Positions 19,905 through 29,691 of a stretch of DNA of 56,538 bases are shown here, piece after piece. How positions within the stretch are numbered: position 1 is the first letter of the stretch; each line of letters starts with the position of its first letter. Location of the stretch: NCBI RefSeq assembly GCF_001266615.1, contig NZ_LGHZ01000047.1, forward strand, positions 1-56,538. Direction: 5' to 3'. This DNA comes from Kluyvera genomosp. 1 (lineage in GTDB: Bacteria; Pseudomonadota; Gammaproteobacteria; Enterobacterales; Enterobacteriaceae). The position numbers were made by a program, and so were the translations under genes. The notes under the pieces are model-generated. The model was not told the origin of the DNA, made no database searches, and was given only the letters and a program-made list of their open reading frames with translations.

Positions 19905-19977
19905 AAATACTGCATACTGCTTTTTGAATTTTTAGTTCAATTCGTTTTTTTGTAGACGGGATGCCCGTAAACAAAAA

Positions 19978-19995
19978 ACCCTGCCTAAGCAGGAC
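19978..19995 (-). terminator. Hairpin with T-run between the two tRNA-Pro copies
   Basis: On the minus strand CCTGC-TTAG-GCAGG is followed by GTTTTTTG, a typical intrinsic terminator directly after the tRNA-Pro at 20003-20079. It is the counterpart of the terminator after the distal copy, which shows that tRNA plus terminator was duplicated as a unit. Confidence 0.7.
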
Positions 19996-20002
19996 TCAAA
20001 AT

Positions 20003-20079
20003 TGGTCGGCGAGAGAGGATTCGAACCTCCGACCCACTGGTCCCAAACCAGTTGCGCTACCAAGCTGCGCTACTCGCCG
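20003..20079 (-). tRNA. proM: tRNA-Pro (anticodon TGG), promoter-proximal copy
   Basis: A 77-base cloverleaf identical to 19828-19904, with encoded CCA and anticodon UGG. It holds the position of E. coli proM, after leuT in the argX-hisR-leuT-proM transcript, and is followed by a terminator-like hairpin. Confidence 0.97.
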
Positions 20080-20126
20080 AAATTCTGCTTACTGCTTTGA
20101 ACGTTTCGTTCAATTCGTTAAAGTCG

Positions 20127-20213
20127 TGGTGCGAAGGGAGGGACTTGAACCCTCACGTCCGTAAGAACACTAACACCTGAAGCTAGCGCGTCTACCAATT
20201 CCGCCACCATCGC
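20127..20213 (-). tRNA. leuT: tRNA-Leu (anticodon CAG)
   Basis: An 87-base class II tRNA with a long variable arm (GTGTTCTTACGGACG), anticodon CAG in GCTTCAGGTG and encoded CCA. It reads CUG, the major leucine codon. Its position between hisR and proM matches E. coli leuT. Confidence 0.97.
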
Positions 20214-20237
20214 ATGTTCACAACTCTAATCAAATAA

Positions 20238-20313
20238 TGGGGTGGCTAATGGGATTCGAACCCACGACAACTGGAATCACAATCCAGGGCTCTACCAACT
20301 GAGCTATAGCCAC
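20238..20313 (-). tRNA. hisR: tRNA-His (anticodon GTG)
   Basis: A 76-base tRNA beginning GTGGCTATAGCTC, with anticodon GTG in GGATTGTGATTCC and encoded CCA. It is the second gene of the argX-hisR-leuT-proM transcript. Confidence 0.97.
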
Positions 20314-20371
20314 CACTGCAAATCTTTCCTACGCGGTTATCAAAACCACCGCAGCTCCAGCACCGGGTAAA

Positions 20372-20448
<77 letters not shown>

Positions 20449-20469
20449 TTAGCGCCGTTGCGGGGTCGG

Positions 20470-20498
20470 ATATTACGGACTTCCTACCCCGCTGTCTA
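20470..20498 (-). promoter_or_regulatory. Promoter of the tRNA operon
   Basis: TAGACA (20498-20493), a 17-base spacer and TAATAT (20475-20470) are followed by the GC-rich discriminator CCGACCCCGC, as in stable-RNA promoters under stringent control. AT-rich sequence upstream (GATAATTTTCTTTAAAAA) could act as an UP element. Confidence 0.8.
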
Positions 20499-20550
20499 GT
20501 GCCTTTTTAAAGAAAATTATCGTTTGCTCATGCTTTGCGCGTTTTGTCGC

Positions 20551-21936
20551 TTATTTCTGCACTTTTCGCACATCCGGTCCTTGGCTCATACCAAATACCT
20601 TATAAACCAACGTCACAACGGCTAAAAAGAGCGCACCGACAAACAGAGACATACGGGTATCTTCATTGAATCCCATCCCCACCAGCACACAAACCAGGAA
20701 CGCCATAGTCACATAGTTGGCCCATGGGAACAAAATTGAGCGGAATGGGTGGCTAGCGATCGCTTCTTGATGCGTACGACGAAAACGCAGTTGGCTAATC
20801 AGAATAACAAACCACGGCACCATCCCCGGCAGAACGCTGGCGCTGTAAACATAGACAAACACACGCTGCGGATTTGGAATGATGTAGTTCAGACAAGAGC
20901 CAATCAACAAGATCACAATCGATACGCTTACACCTGCGGCCGGTACACCACTTTTTGTGACCTTCGCCATTGCCGCCGGAAGCTGACGGTTTTTCGCCAG
21001 CGCGTAGAGCATACGCCCACAGCTGTACATCCCGCTGTTACAGCCAGACAGCGCTGCCGTCAGCACGACAAAGTTGATAATCCCTGCCGCGGCGGTGATA
21101 CCGATCTTGGCAAAGGTCAGCACAAACGGGCTGCCGTTAGTGCCAATCTCATTCCACGGGAAGATAGTGACGATAACGAAAATCGCGCCCACGTAGAAAA
21201 TCAGGATGCGCCACAGCACTTTGCCAACTGCGCTACGCAGCGTCACCTGCGGGTTCTTCGCTTCACCGGCGGTCATACCGATAAGCTCAACGCCCTGATA
21301 GGATGCCACCACGATACACAGCGCCGTCAGGAAGCCTTTCCAGCCACCGGCAAAGAAGCCGCCGTGCTCGGTCAGATTGCTAAAACCAATCGAGGTGCCG
21401 CCGTTGCCAAAGCCAAAGAAAATCACCCCCAGGCCAATGACGATCATCACAATAATCGTGGTGACCTTAATCATGGCGAACCAGAATTCGATTTCACCGT
21501 ACAGACGCACTGCGGCCAGGTTTGCCAGCGCAACCAGCCCGACGGCAATCAATGCCGGTATCCACTGGGCCATTTCCGGGAACCAGAACTGGACGTAGAC
21601 TCCAATGGCGGTGATCTCTGATATCCCTACCGCCATCCACATAAACCAATATGACCAGGCGGTGAGATAACCGAAGAACGGACTCATATAGCGGTGCGCG
21701 TAGACGGCGAACGAACCGGTCACCGGCTCAATGAACAGCATTTCCCCCATCGAACGCATGATGAAGAAGACAAATATGCCCGCCAGAATATAGGCCAGCA
21801 ACACCGACGGCCCAGCCCACTTCAGGGTACTTGCCGACCCCATAAACAGGCCAACACCGATAGTGCCTCCGAGGGCAATTAGTTCGATATGTCGGGCTTC
21901 CAGACCGCGCTGGAGCTCCGGTTTTTTCTCTGCCAT
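20551..21936 (-). CDS. thrP: Threonine/serine amino acid permease ThrP (YifK)
   Basis: A 461-residue APC-family transporter with about twelve membrane helices, matching E. coli YifK/ThrP, which takes up threonine and serine by proton symport. The first helix carries [22 protein letters not shown] and helix 3 [17 protein letters not shown], both family hallmarks. The start is ATG 21936 ([16 protein letters not shown]) with AAGAGG seven bases upstream; the open frame to 22113 is leader. The mRNA just before the start reads CAAACACAAGAGG, the kind of CA-rich site bound by GcvB RNA, which represses yifK in Salmonella. Confidence 0.95.
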   Translation of the reverse strand: MAEKKPELQRGLEARHIELIALGGTIGVGLFMGSASTLKWAGPSVLLAYILAGIFVFFIMRSMGEMLFIEPVTGSFAVYAHRYMSPFFGYLTAWSYWFMWMAVGISEITAIGVYVQFWFPEMAQWIPALIAVGLVALANLAAVRLYGEIEFWFAMIKVTTIIVMIVIGLGVIFFGFGNGGTSIGFSNLTEHGGFFAGGWKGFLTALCIVVASYQGVELIGMTAGEAKNPQVTLRSAVGKVLWRILIFYVGAIFVIVTIFPWNEIGTNGSPFVLTFAKIGITAAAGIINFVVLTAALSGCNSGMYSCGRMLYALAKNRQLPAAMAKVTKSGVPAAGVSVSIVILLIGSCLNYIIPNPQRVFVYVYSASVLPGMVPWFVILISQLRFRRTHQEAIASHPFRSILFPWANYVTMAFLVCVLVGMGFNEDTRMSLFVGALFLAVVTLVYKVFGMSQGPDVRKVQK

Positions 21937-22114
21937 AAATCCTCTTGTGTTTGCGTATTCCCGGTCATTGCCGGTTTTATTCTTATAGAAAAAATAGATG
22001 TCTGTCGGATATGGACCTCTCCGTAGAATGACGGACAGGTCATCAGGGCATGCGAATGGTTTAACAATTTCGAATAAATGGCAAATAGAAATGAGGAATA
22101 AAGTATCGGACATG

Positions 22115-22149
22115 TGAATGTATCACGCAGGAAATGCGCGATACATTCA
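22115..22149. other. Palindrome between wecG and thrP
   Basis: TGAATGTATC (22115-22124) is the reverse complement of GATACATTCA (22140-22149), and CGC/GCG inside extends the stem around AGGAAAT. No T-run follows in either direction. It may end the common antigen transcript or act as an operator for thrP; sequence alone does not decide. Confidence 0.5.
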
Positions 22150-22167
22150 GGCTAAGACGCAGGATAT

Positions 22168-22908
22168 TCAGAGATTATTGGTGTAGTGCCAGCGTAAATA
22201 GCGCAGCAGGCGCAGCTGACGTTTAATGCGGCTGGGTTGGGAAAGCAGACGATACAACCATTCCAGACCCAATTTTTGCCACACTTTTGGCGCACGCTTT
22301 ACGTGACCAGTGAAGACATCATAGGTGCCACCCACGCCCATATACAGTGCATCAGGGTGAATCTGTCGGCAGTCGCGCATCAAAATTTCCTGCTTTGGCG
22401 AGCCCATTGCGACGGTGACGATTTTCGCCCCGCTGTCACGAATGCGTTCGAACAGCGCCGGACGCTCCTCTGCCGTGAAATACCCGTCCTGGGTACCGAC
22501 CAGATTCACGTTCCACTGCTGACGCAGTTTCTCTGCTGTCTCAGCCAGCACCTCAGGCTTACCACCGATCAGAAAAACCGGCGTACCCTCTGCTCCTGCC
22601 CGCGCCATCAACGCTTCCCACAGATCGGCGCCCGCAACGCGCGACACGTCAGCATCGTGGTATTTCTTACGAACAGAGCGCACCACGCTAATACCGTCGG
22701 CATATTTAAACTCCGCCGCGTTAATCAGCGTTCTGACCTCAGCATTGTCTTCCAGCGTCAGCATCTTCTCGGCGTTAATCGCCACCAGCGTCCCTTGCTT
22801 CAGATTGCCGCCCGCATACAGATAATCCAGCGCATGCTGCATATTGCGCCAGCCAATCAGCTTCAGGCCACGCAAAGTGTAGGTTGGCGCGGTCAGTAAA
22901 TCAGCCAT
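22168..22908 (-). CDS. wecG: UDP-ManNAcA transferase WecG (lipid II of common antigen)
   Basis: WecG adds N-acetylmannosaminuronic acid to lipid I (undecaprenyl-PP-GlcNAc) in enterobacterial common antigen (ECA) synthesis. The 246-residue protein is a GT26 family (TagA/WecG) enzyme with [23 protein letters not shown] and [17 protein letters not shown] as conserved blocks. I start at ATG 22908 because GGAGAAG stands six bases before it and the previous stop (wzyE, 22910) overlaps the SD. It is the last gene of the ECA operon. Confidence 0.95.
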   Translation of the reverse strand: MADLLTAPTYTLRGLKLIGWRNMQHALDYLYAGGNLKQGTLVAINAEKMLTLEDNAEVRTLINAAEFKYADGISVVRSVRKKYHDADVSRVAGADLWEALMARAGAEGTPVFLIGGKPEVLAETAEKLRQQWNVNLVGTQDGYFTAEERPALFERIRDSGAKIVTVAMGSPKQEILMRDCRQIHPDALYMGVGGTYDVFTGHVKRAPKVWQKLGLEWLYRLLSQPSRIKRQLRLLRYLRWHYTNNL

Positions 22909-22909
22909 G

Positions 22910-24259
22910 TTAAACTTCTCCAACATGCGAAGGGCGTTTTAGCCGCTGATGTATCAGCCCCGCGCTTTCAAACAACCAGTACAACAATTTCGCCACCAGC
23001 AAGCAGACCCCAAAAATAACCATAAAGAAGACCACGCGAGAGCCGAAGGAATCCAGCCCTTCGCGGGCCAACACGATCATGTTAAAGATCGCGCCAAAAC
23101 AAAAACTGTGCAAAATCGCTGATTTATAACGGTTAGGTTCCTGGTTACCCAGCATATACAGCCAGTCGAACCATTTGATAATCAGCCCAACCGCGACGGC
23201 CCCCAGCGGAACAAACCACATGCCACCCATAACAACCAGAGAACCAATCAGCGTCGGGGAAATAGCCAGCCCGGAATGATTATTCAGCACTTCCCAGGTA
23301 AAGTAGTTGGCCGTATTCAGCACAATGCTGGGGCGTGATGGCCACAGCCAGCTAGGGATAAAGACGTAGAAGTCGCGCACCATCGGTGCCAGTCCCTGAA
23401 ACTCAATCTTGTCGTAGTTTTGCAGCAGCAGCGCCAGGTTTTCCCACGGCGAAAAGGTATCGCGGGTTAGATAGAGGAAGGTATAAAACGCTTCATCACC
23501 GCTCACGTCCATGCCGTAACGCTTAAGCGCGAGCCAGAACATTCCGACAATACCCATCACGCCCGCCGCCACCAGCATCCACAGCGAAATCCATCCGCGA
23601 ATGATGCCGATAAACAGGAAGATGGCAAAAGCGATAATAATGTTGGCACGCGTACCGCCCACAATGGCATAGGTCAGCAGGCCAAATGCAACAGTGGCAA
23701 TCAGAAAACCTATCCAGGCCTTCCAGCTGGGCTTCAAGAAATAAACCACCAGCATAGCCGGAATAAAGAAGTAGAAGAAACGCTTGAGGGCGACTCCGGA
23801 CACTTCGCTGGAGAAAATCTGACTATACGAATGCAGCTTAAACAACAGGAAACCGTTGTGCAGGAAGAAGGTCCCCACGGTAAACAGCGCCAGCCCCATC
23901 AGTAGAATCCAGGTAATGTGCGTTTCTACCCGGTTCATCGTGAATAACGGACGGCGCTGCGCGCTAGCCGTGGCCGGACGTAACCGGGTTTTATAGGTGA
24001 CGTAGTACACCGCGTAGAAGCAGACCGAGATCAACAGCGTTTGCAGCAGCACATCCGGTGGCGACACGCCGACGCCAAAGCGGAACACCAGCGTACAGGT
24101 CAGCGGGAAGCCGAAGAAGAAGGTCAGTAAAAACAGTAGCGAGAAGAAGACGTTAAAATTAAAACGCACGCGGCGAAATTCAAACCACGTTAACGTGCCG
24201 ATAAACAGCGTCGACAGCAGCCACACAGCAAACAGTCCGGTAAATTGCATTTCGCTCAT
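22910..24259 (-). CDS. wzyE: ECA polymerase WzyE
   Basis: WzyE joins ECA trisaccharide repeats in the periplasm. The 449-residue protein has about eleven transmembrane helices and the conserved blocks [29 protein letters not shown] and [19 protein letters not shown]. The start is ATG 24259 ([10 protein letters not shown]), overlapping the wecF stop as ATGA with GGAGAGG upstream. Together with WzxE and WzzE it forms the Wzy-dependent assembly route encoded in the same operon. Confidence 0.95.
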   Translation of the reverse strand: MSEMQFTGLFAVWLLSTLFIGTLTWFEFRRVRFNFNVFFSLLFLLTFFFGFPLTCTLVFRFGVGVSPPDVLLQTLLISVCFYAVYYVTYKTRLRPATASAQRRPLFTMNRVETHITWILLMGLALFTVGTFFLHNGFLLFKLHSYSQIFSSEVSGVALKRFFYFFIPAMLVVYFLKPSWKAWIGFLIATVAFGLLTYAIVGGTRANIIIAFAIFLFIGIIRGWISLWMLVAAGVMGIVGMFWLALKRYGMDVSGDEAFYTFLYLTRDTFSPWENLALLLQNYDKIEFQGLAPMVRDFYVFIPSWLWPSRPSIVLNTANYFTWEVLNNHSGLAISPTLIGSLVVMGGMWFVPLGAVAVGLIIKWFDWLYMLGNQEPNRYKSAILHSFCFGAIFNMIVLAREGLDSFGSRVVFFMVIFGVCLLVAKLLYWLFESAGLIHQRLKRPSHVGEV

Positions 24260-25335
24260 ACCGCCTCTCCTGCCGCCAGTTTCAACGCCCGATACCACGG
24301 CGTCAGATAGTTAGGTTTAAAAAAAGCGATGTCATTTTTATCGACCAGCGCCAGCTGTCGCTGCGCTTCACGTACCACCGATACGGTCAGTTCATCATCG
24401 GTGAACAAAACGGGAATATGCTGTTCGGCCATGTCCTGCCAGAATGGATTCTGCCGATTCAGTACGCAGGGGATCCCCGCCTGAATCAGTAAACAGAGCG
24501 TGCCAATTCCCTGCTGACGGGCAAAAATGAAATAGCCCAAGTCACAGCGGCGCAATAATGCCAGATAGGCGTCAAACTCAAGCTTTTCACGCAATATCTG
24601 TACATTATCATCACTGAACAATGCCTGCGCAGCATCGTTTACCTCAGCAATGTAAGCGTCGTTATTTGCCGGGTAGCCCATCGGGACAATCACGTTAACA
24701 GTGTCACCAAACTGCTGATGTACCGCCTTCAACGCGGCCACGTGTTCGTTACTACGATCGCCGGAATTGCCTACCAGAATAATCAGCTTGCCATCGCGCG
24801 GCGTGGTATCCGCCAACTCGTTCAGCGCCGGGTCCATTCGCGTCGGGAAATAAAGCAGCTCACCCGGCACCTGACGATGCAGAGCGGCAAAGTAGCTGAG
24901 ATCGCCACGGGTCGCAAACACGCGCCCAACTCGGCCTTGCGCCATACGACGTAACGGGTAAAACAGACGAAACTTGAAGCCGCGCGAAACTTCATACAGA
25001 TCCGCACCCCAGATATGCCAACTCACCTGCGACGGCTTCAGACCACCGCTGAGCAGGGCCAACCAAATCCCGGTATTAAACTGGCCGTGGAAGAAGAAGC
25101 GCTGCTGGCGATTGGCTTTCGCCCTGGCGACGACGGCTTTCGCCAGCGCCGATTTATCCGTATAGCGGTCAATGGCCAGCGTTGGAAACATGGCTGACAG
25201 GCCGTGTTCTTTGCTAACCACCATAAACTGACGGGCGTGCGCGTGCTCTACGGCAAGCTCATCAGCAAAAAACCGCAGCACCGTCTGGTTATGATGAGGG
25301 ATATCCGATCCCAGGATGTGTATCAGTTCGGTCAT
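24256..25335 (-). CDS. wecF: Fuc4NAc transferase WecF (lipid III of ECA)
   Basis: WecF transfers 4-acetamido-4,6-dideoxygalactose from its dTDP sugar to lipid II, finishing the ECA repeat unit. The 359-residue GT56 enzyme keeps [17 protein letters not shown] at the N-terminus, [28 protein letters not shown] and [17 protein letters not shown]. It overlaps wzxE and wzyE by four bases each. The local sequence is more divergent from E. coli than its neighbours but has the full length. Confidence 0.95.
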   Translation of the reverse strand: MTELIHILGSDIPHHNQTVLRFFADELAVEHAHARQFMVVSKEHGLSAMFPTLAIDRYTDKSALAKAVVARAKANRQQRFFFHGQFNTGIWLALLSGGLKPSQVSWHIWGADLYEVSRGFKFRLFYPLRRMAQGRVGRVFATRGDLSYFAALHRQVPGELLYFPTRMDPALNELADTTPRDGKLIILVGNSGDRSNEHVAALKAVHQQFGDTVNVIVPMGYPANNDAYIAEVNDAAQALFSDDNVQILREKLEFDAYLALLRRCDLGYFIFARQQGIGTLCLLIQAGIPCVLNRQNPFWQDMAEQHIPVLFTDDELTVSVVREAQRQLALVDKNDIAFFKPNYLTPWYRALKLAAGEAV

Positions 25336-26582
25336 TGCCGTTTACGCCAAATGAAAAATACGCCGCAACACAGCGTGAAATAAACAATATAGGTTGCCAT
25401 ATAGGCCTGCGCTGCCCCCAACGCACCGTGCGCCGGGATCAACCAATGAGAAAACGCCGTCAGCAACGTAAACTGGCTCAATTCCGCCAGAATATAGAAA
25501 CGCAGCGACGCCCTGGCAATCACTAAATAACCAAAGACGTAAGCGCCTACTTTCAGTACATCGCCCACCAGCTGCCACGCAAACAGGTCACGCATCGCGA
25601 TAAATTTAGCCGAGAACAGCAGCCAAATGGCAAAGTCGCGCAGTAGCCAAACGGTCAGACTGGCTGCGGCCACCGCCGGCAGGACAAACTTCAGCGATCG
25701 GCCAATTTCACGGGAGACATCCTGCTTTGCGGTCAGCCGTGACAGCGTTGGCAGTAGATAAACGCTAAACGAGGCGGTGATAAATTGCAGGTAAGCGTCA
25801 GAGATGCTGCTCACACCCTGCCAAATCCCGACCTCATCCCAGCTGTAGTGCGCCGCCATCAGGTTTCGCATCATCACATAGGCCACCGGCATGGTGACCG
25901 AGGTAATCAGCGCCATCAGGGTAAACTTACCCAGTTGACTCGCCAGTGCGGCATCCCAGCGCGGTTTCAGGTACGCCCATGGGATCAACCCTCGCCGGGA
26001 CAACATCACCGCAGCTGGAATCACGATAAGCGCGGGGACTAGCGCTAGCCCGAGCAGCGCACCTTCGTAGCCGCCCAGTAAAAAGCAAGCATAGTAAGCC
26101 ACTACGCCAATCAGGCTACCGGCAATCAGCGACAGCGCGTTACCCGCCGCATCGCGGAAACCCTTCATCAGCGCCAGCAGCAGGTTCGCCCAGGCGATGC
26201 CCATTTGAACCAACGCGACCAGGCGTACCAGCCCCTGATAGTCCGTATGGCCAAACAGCCCCAGGCTGATGGGCGCGGCGGCCAGCAGAAAAATCAACGC
26301 CAACAGCGTCGAAAATCCCAGCACCATCGCTGAAGACGTTCCGACGACCTGACGCAGGCGCGTTGGATCGTCGTGATGCTGGGCAACCAGCTTGGTCACC
26401 CCGTTGAAAATTCCCGCCCCAGCCAGCACACCAAGTACCGTCACCAACTGGCGGAAGTTACCAGCCTGACCAACCCCTGAGGGGCCAAAAGAGACGGCCA
26501 GCAGTTTAACCACCAGCAGCCCAACGCCAATTTTTACCAGCGTGGACGCGGCGGTCCACACCGAAGCTTTAGCCAGCGACAT
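25332..26582 (-). CDS. wzxE: ECA flippase WzxE
   Basis: WzxE moves undecaprenyl-PP-linked ECA repeats across the inner membrane. The 416-residue MATE/MOP-superfamily protein has about twelve helices, starting with [25 protein letters not shown]. The motif [16 protein letters not shown] is characteristic of the family. The stop is four bases into wecF and the start lies two bases after wecE, so it is embedded in the operon. Confidence 0.95.
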   Translation of the reverse strand: MSLAKASVWTAASTLVKIGVGLLVVKLLAVSFGPSGVGQAGNFRQLVTVLGVLAGAGIFNGVTKLVAQHHDDPTRLRQVVGTSSAMVLGFSTLLALIFLLAAAPISLGLFGHTDYQGLVRLVALVQMGIAWANLLLALMKGFRDAAGNALSLIAGSLIGVVAYYACFLLGGYEGALLGLALVPALIVIPAAVMLSRRGLIPWAYLKPRWDAALASQLGKFTLMALITSVTMPVAYVMMRNLMAAHYSWDEVGIWQGVSSISDAYLQFITASFSVYLLPTLSRLTAKQDVSREIGRSLKFVLPAVAAASLTVWLLRDFAIWLLFSAKFIAMRDLFAWQLVGDVLKVGAYVFGYLVIARASLRFYILAELSQFTLLTAFSHWLIPAHGALGAAQAYMATYIVYFTLCCGVFFIWRKRQ

Positions 26583-26583
26583 A

Positions 26584-27714
26584 TCAGGCGAAATAGCTCA
26601 GCAGCGTGTTGATCACCGTACGCTGATCGATCGTCGACAAATTGTAGAACAGTGGCAGTCGAAGTAAACGCTCACTTTCTTTGGTGGTGTGGCGGTCTTC
26701 ACCGCGGAACTCACCGAACTTTTCACCTGCCGGGCAGGAGTGCAGAGGAATATAGTGGAACACCGCCAGAATTTCGGCCTCTTTCAGCCAGCTAATCAAC
26801 GCGCTGCGGTCTTCAACATCGCGCAGCTTAATGTAGAACATGTGTGCGTTGTGCCCGCAGCCTTCCGGGATTACCGGCAGATCAATACGGCCCGCATTTG
26901 CCAGCGGCAGCAACGCATCATAGTAGCTCTGCCACAGTGAAAGACGCTGCTTATTGATACGTTCGGCCGCTTCCAGTTGTGCCCAAAGATAGGCCGCCTG
27001 CAGATCGGACATCAGGTAGCTGGAGCCAATATCGCGCCAGGTGTATTTATCCACCAGCCCACGGAAGAACTGGCTGCGGTTGGTGCCTTTCTCACGAATA
27101 ATTTCCGCCCGCTCAACCAGCGCACGGTCGTTAATCAACGTCGCGCCACCTTCTCCCCCGGCGGTGTAGTTTTTGGTCTCATGGAAGCTAAAGCAGCCAA
27201 TATGACCAATCGAGCCCAGCGCACGGCCTTTGTAGGTCGACATCACGCCCTGCGCGGCGTCTTCCACGACGAACAGGTTATATTTCTTCGCCAGCGCCAT
27301 GATGGTATCCATTTCACAGGCCACGCCCGCGTAATGAACCGGCACAATCGCGCGAGTTTTATCGGTGATGGCTGCTTCAATTTGCGTCTCATCGATATTC
27401 ATCGTTTCTTTGTGTACATCGACAAACACAATCTTCGCCCCGCGCAGCACAAAGGCATTAGCGGTTGAGACGAAGGTATAGCTCGGCATGATCACTTCAT
27501 CGCCCGGCTGAATATCCAGCAGAATGGCTGCCATCTCCAAAGATGCGGTGCAGGAAGGCGTCAGCAGGACTTTTGCGCTACCGAAGCGCTGCTCCATCCA
27601 TTGCTGGCAGCGACGGGTAAAACCGCCGTCGCCGCACAGTTTTCCGCTGCTCATCGCGGATTGCATGTAATCGAGTTCAGTACCCACGACCGGTGGGGCG
27701 TTAAATGGGATCAT
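26584..27714 (-). CDS. wecE: dTDP-4-keto-6-deoxyglucose aminotransferase WecE
   Basis: WecE is the PLP-dependent aminotransferase that makes dTDP-4-amino-4,6-dideoxygalactose for the ECA sugar Fuc4NAc. The 376-residue protein has the DegT/DnrJ/EryC1 fold; VVEDAAQGVMS and SFHETKNYTAGGEGG contain the PLP-binding aspartate and lysine (K in HETKNY, about residue 181). Its substrate comes from RffG. It sits between wecD and wzxE. Confidence 0.97.
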   Translation of the reverse strand: MIPFNAPPVVGTELDYMQSAMSSGKLCGDGGFTRRCQQWMEQRFGSAKVLLTPSCTASLEMAAILLDIQPGDEVIMPSYTFVSTANAFVLRGAKIVFVDVHKETMNIDETQIEAAITDKTRAIVPVHYAGVACEMDTIMALAKKYNLFVVEDAAQGVMSTYKGRALGSIGHIGCFSFHETKNYTAGGEGGATLINDRALVERAEIIREKGTNRSQFFRGLVDKYTWRDIGSSYLMSDLQAAYLWAQLEAAERINKQRLSLWQSYYDALLPLANAGRIDLPVIPEGCGHNAHMFYIKLRDVEDRSALISWLKEAEILAVFHYIPLHSCPAGEKFGEFRGEDRHTTKESERLLRLPLFYNLSTIDQRTVINTLLSYFA

Positions 27715-27718
27715 GATG

Positions 27719-28393
27719 TCACCTGTATAGCCAGTAAGCAGTGCTAACCACGTTAGCGCCGCTGCGAATATAGCGTTGAAGTGCTGCGGTATTGCCGGCT
27801 TGCGTCGCCACCCGTAGCGTCGAAAGGCCGCGGGTATGCGCCCAGCGCACCGCTGCCTGCATCAGTTCTGCACCCGCTCCGCGCCCGGCCAGCAGGCCAA
27901 TACGCGCGTCGTGAGCGTTCAATTCTCGTAGGGAAATAAAGGCGCGGATAGCCTGGCTATCATCGCGAAAAACCAGGCACTGGTTATCGAAAGTCCCTTT
28001 GACCGCATTCTCGATCCACTGTGCATAAAAACGGCCGCTGGCGTCCGGGGCATACCACGGCGCACGAAAACGGCTTAGCGCAAATGCCTGCGCGGCCAGA
28101 AGGCGCAGAGCGGGAATGTCTGATTCGACCGCCACCTGTGCCTGCGTACTGGCCACCGGCACCACCGGCAATGCTAAATCGATTTCCCCTTCAACCAGCT
28201 GAAATCCCAACTGCTGAAGTGCATCAAGCTCAGCCATCTGATGGGCGGCAATTTTCACCTGAACCCGCGACCAATCGGCTAACCGTTCCGTAGTCAGCGG
28301 CGGCGCGTCGTCATCGAGGCGGACAATCGCACTATTGACGTTGAAAAACTGATTTTCCCACGTCAGGGGATCAATATTGGCGCGGACGGGCAC
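27719..28393 (-). CDS. wecD: dTDP-fucosamine acetyltransferase WecD
   Basis: WecD acetylates dTDP-4-amino-4,6-dideoxygalactose with acetyl-CoA. The 224-residue protein ends in a GNAT domain ([22 protein letters not shown] binds acetyl-CoA). The start is GTG 28393, with GGAG eight bases upstream. This start lies inside the last codons of the former rffH gene, an overlap also present in E. coli, and it remains intact although rffH itself has decayed. Confidence 0.94.
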   Translation of the reverse strand: MPVRANIDPLTWENQFFNVNSAIVRLDDDAPPLTTERLADWSRVQVKIAAHQMAELDALQQLGFQLVEGEIDLALPVVPVASTQAQVAVESDIPALRLLAAQAFALSRFRAPWYAPDASGRFYAQWIENAVKGTFDNQCLVFRDDSQAIRAFISLRELNAHDARIGLLAGRGAGAELMQAAVRWAHTRGLSTLRVATQAGNTAALQRYIRSGANVVSTAYWLYR

Positions 28394-28603
28394 GGAGAAG
28401 CTCCTATAATGTACTGAGGTCTTATAACCGGGTAGCTCAATACCACGAAACCTTAACTATGTAGTGCAATATCAGGTTAAAGGCTTAATTGAATGAAATA
28501 GTGTTGCCCAGCACGTGGCTGGGCCGTTAACTGTCGAGGAGAGTTCCGCCAATGATAAAGCCCCGCTTCTGACTGACCATCCTGCCAGAAAAATGACTTT
28601 CAT
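28371..28603 (-). pseudogene. rffH: Remnant of rffH (glucose-1-phosphate thymidylyltransferase)
   Basis: Between rffG and wecD only 233 bp remain of a gene that is normally about 880 bp. Three pieces of RffH are recognisable. ATG 28603, behind a perfect AGGAGG, gives MKVIFLAGWSVRSG, a damaged version of MKGIILAGGSGTRL in which the GGSGTR nucleotide loop is lost. At 28560-28488, in a shifted frame, GFIIGGTLLDS-stop-RPSHVLGNTISF matches AFIIGETFLNGEPSCLVLGDNIFF from the middle of RffH. The last codons, 28400-28371, still read [10 protein letters not shown] and stop, overlapping wecD. At least two internal deletions and stops make it non-functional. Confidence 0.9.
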
Positions 28604-28623
28604 CGCTTTCCTCCTACGGGTGT

Positions 28624-29691
28624 TTAGCCCTGCAGACCCAGGCGTTCGCCCTGATAGCTGCCGTCCTGCACCTGCTTCCACCAACTTTCATTGGCGAGGT
28701 ACCACTGCACCGTTTTACGCATACCGCTTTCAAAGGTCTCTTGTGGCATCCAGCCTAGCTCGCGGGCAATTTTTGCCGCATCGATAGCGTAACGCAGATC
28801 GTGGCCGGGACGGTCAGCAACGAAAGTGATCAAATCATGATAGCTCGCGACACCCTGGGGCTTCTGCGGTACCAACTCTTCCAGCAGCGAACAAATTGTC
28901 TCGACGACGTCGAGATTTTTACGTTCGTTATGACCACCGATATTGTAGGTTTCGCCAATGGCGCCTTCGGTTGCCACCAGATAGAGCGCGCGCGCGTGAT
29001 CGTCGACATACAGCCAATCGCGGATTTGCTGCCCATTGCCATACACCGGCAGTGGTTTCCCCGCCAGCGCGTTGAGAATGGTCAGCGGGATCAGCTTTTC
29101 CGGGAAGTGATAAGGGCCGTAGTTATTCGAGCAGTTGGTGATTAGCGTCGGTAGCCCATAGGTACGCAGCCAGGCGCGAACCAGGTGATCGCTACTGGCC
29201 TTCGATGCGGAGTAAGGGCTGCTTGGCGCATATGGCGTGGTTTCAGTGAAGAAATCATCCATCGAGTGCAGATCGCCATACACTTCATCGGTCGAAATAT
29301 GATGGAAGCGAAACGCCCCTTTGGAGCCTTCATCAAGTGCAGACCAATAGCCACGAGCGGCTTCCAGCAACGTGTAAGTGCCAACAATATTGGTTTCGAT
29401 AAATGCCGCCGGACCGTCGATAGAACGATCGACATGGCTTTCCGCCGCCAGATGCATCACCACATCCGGGCGATAGTGCGCAAATACGCGATTCAACTCA
29501 CCGCGATCGCAGATATCGACCTGTTCAAACGCAAAGCGCTCATCGTGTGCTACCGGCGCCAGCGAAGCCAGGTTGCCTGCGTAGGTCAGTTTGTCGACAA
29601 CGACGACGCTGTCCGACGTGTGATTGATAATGTGACGCACCACCGCCGAGCCAATAAACCCCGCTCCACCTGTAACCAGAATACGTTTCAA
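28624..29691 (-). CDS. rffG: dTDP-glucose 4,6-dehydratase RffG
   Basis: RffG converts dTDP-glucose to dTDP-4-keto-6-deoxyglucose for Fuc4NAc. The 355-residue SDR protein has the Rossmann motif [11 protein letters not shown] at residues 8-18, the catalytic [10 protein letters not shown] (YxxxK) near residue 167 and [11 protein letters not shown] with the Asp-Glu pair. Its start overlaps the wecC stop by four bases. With rffH gone, its substrate must come from another thymidylyltransferase, most likely RmlA (RfbA). Confidence 0.97.
   Translation of the reverse strand: MKRILVTGGAGFIGSAVVRHIINHTSDSVVVVDKLTYAGNLASLAPVAHDERFAFEQVDICDRGELNRVFAHYRPDVVMHLAAESHVDRSIDGPAAFIETNIVGTYTLLEAARGYWSALDEGSKGAFRFHHISTDEVYGDLHSMDDFFTETTPYAPSSPYSASKASSDHLVRAWLRTYGLPTLITNCSNNYGPYHFPEKLIPLTILNALAGKPLPVYGNGQQIRDWLYVDDHARALYLVATEGAIGETYNIGGHNERKNLDVVETICSLLEELVPQKPQGVASYHDLITFVADRPGHDLRYAIDAAKIARELGWMPQETFESGMRKTVQWYLANESWWKQVQDGSYQGERLGLQG

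Larger units (their letters stand above)
19802..20119 (-). repeat. Tandem duplication of tRNA-Pro plus flanks
   Basis: Two units with a period of 175 bp each contain a terminator stem, the string CAAAATTGG, an identical tRNA-Pro and a flank reading GAAAT-CTG-TACTGCTTT and TTCAATTCGTT. The tRNA is unchanged but the flanks have diverged at many positions, so the duplication is not recent. Confidence 0.85.

Noticed and set aside
20749-21621. 290-codon ORF antisense to thrP
   Set aside because: Extremely rich in His, Gln and Arg, typical of the reverse of a membrane protein gene.
28472-28684. 70-codon ORF across the rffG-wecD gap
   Set aside because: It starts within rffG in the wrong frame and then follows the damaged rffH start; it is part of the pseudogene, not a new gene.
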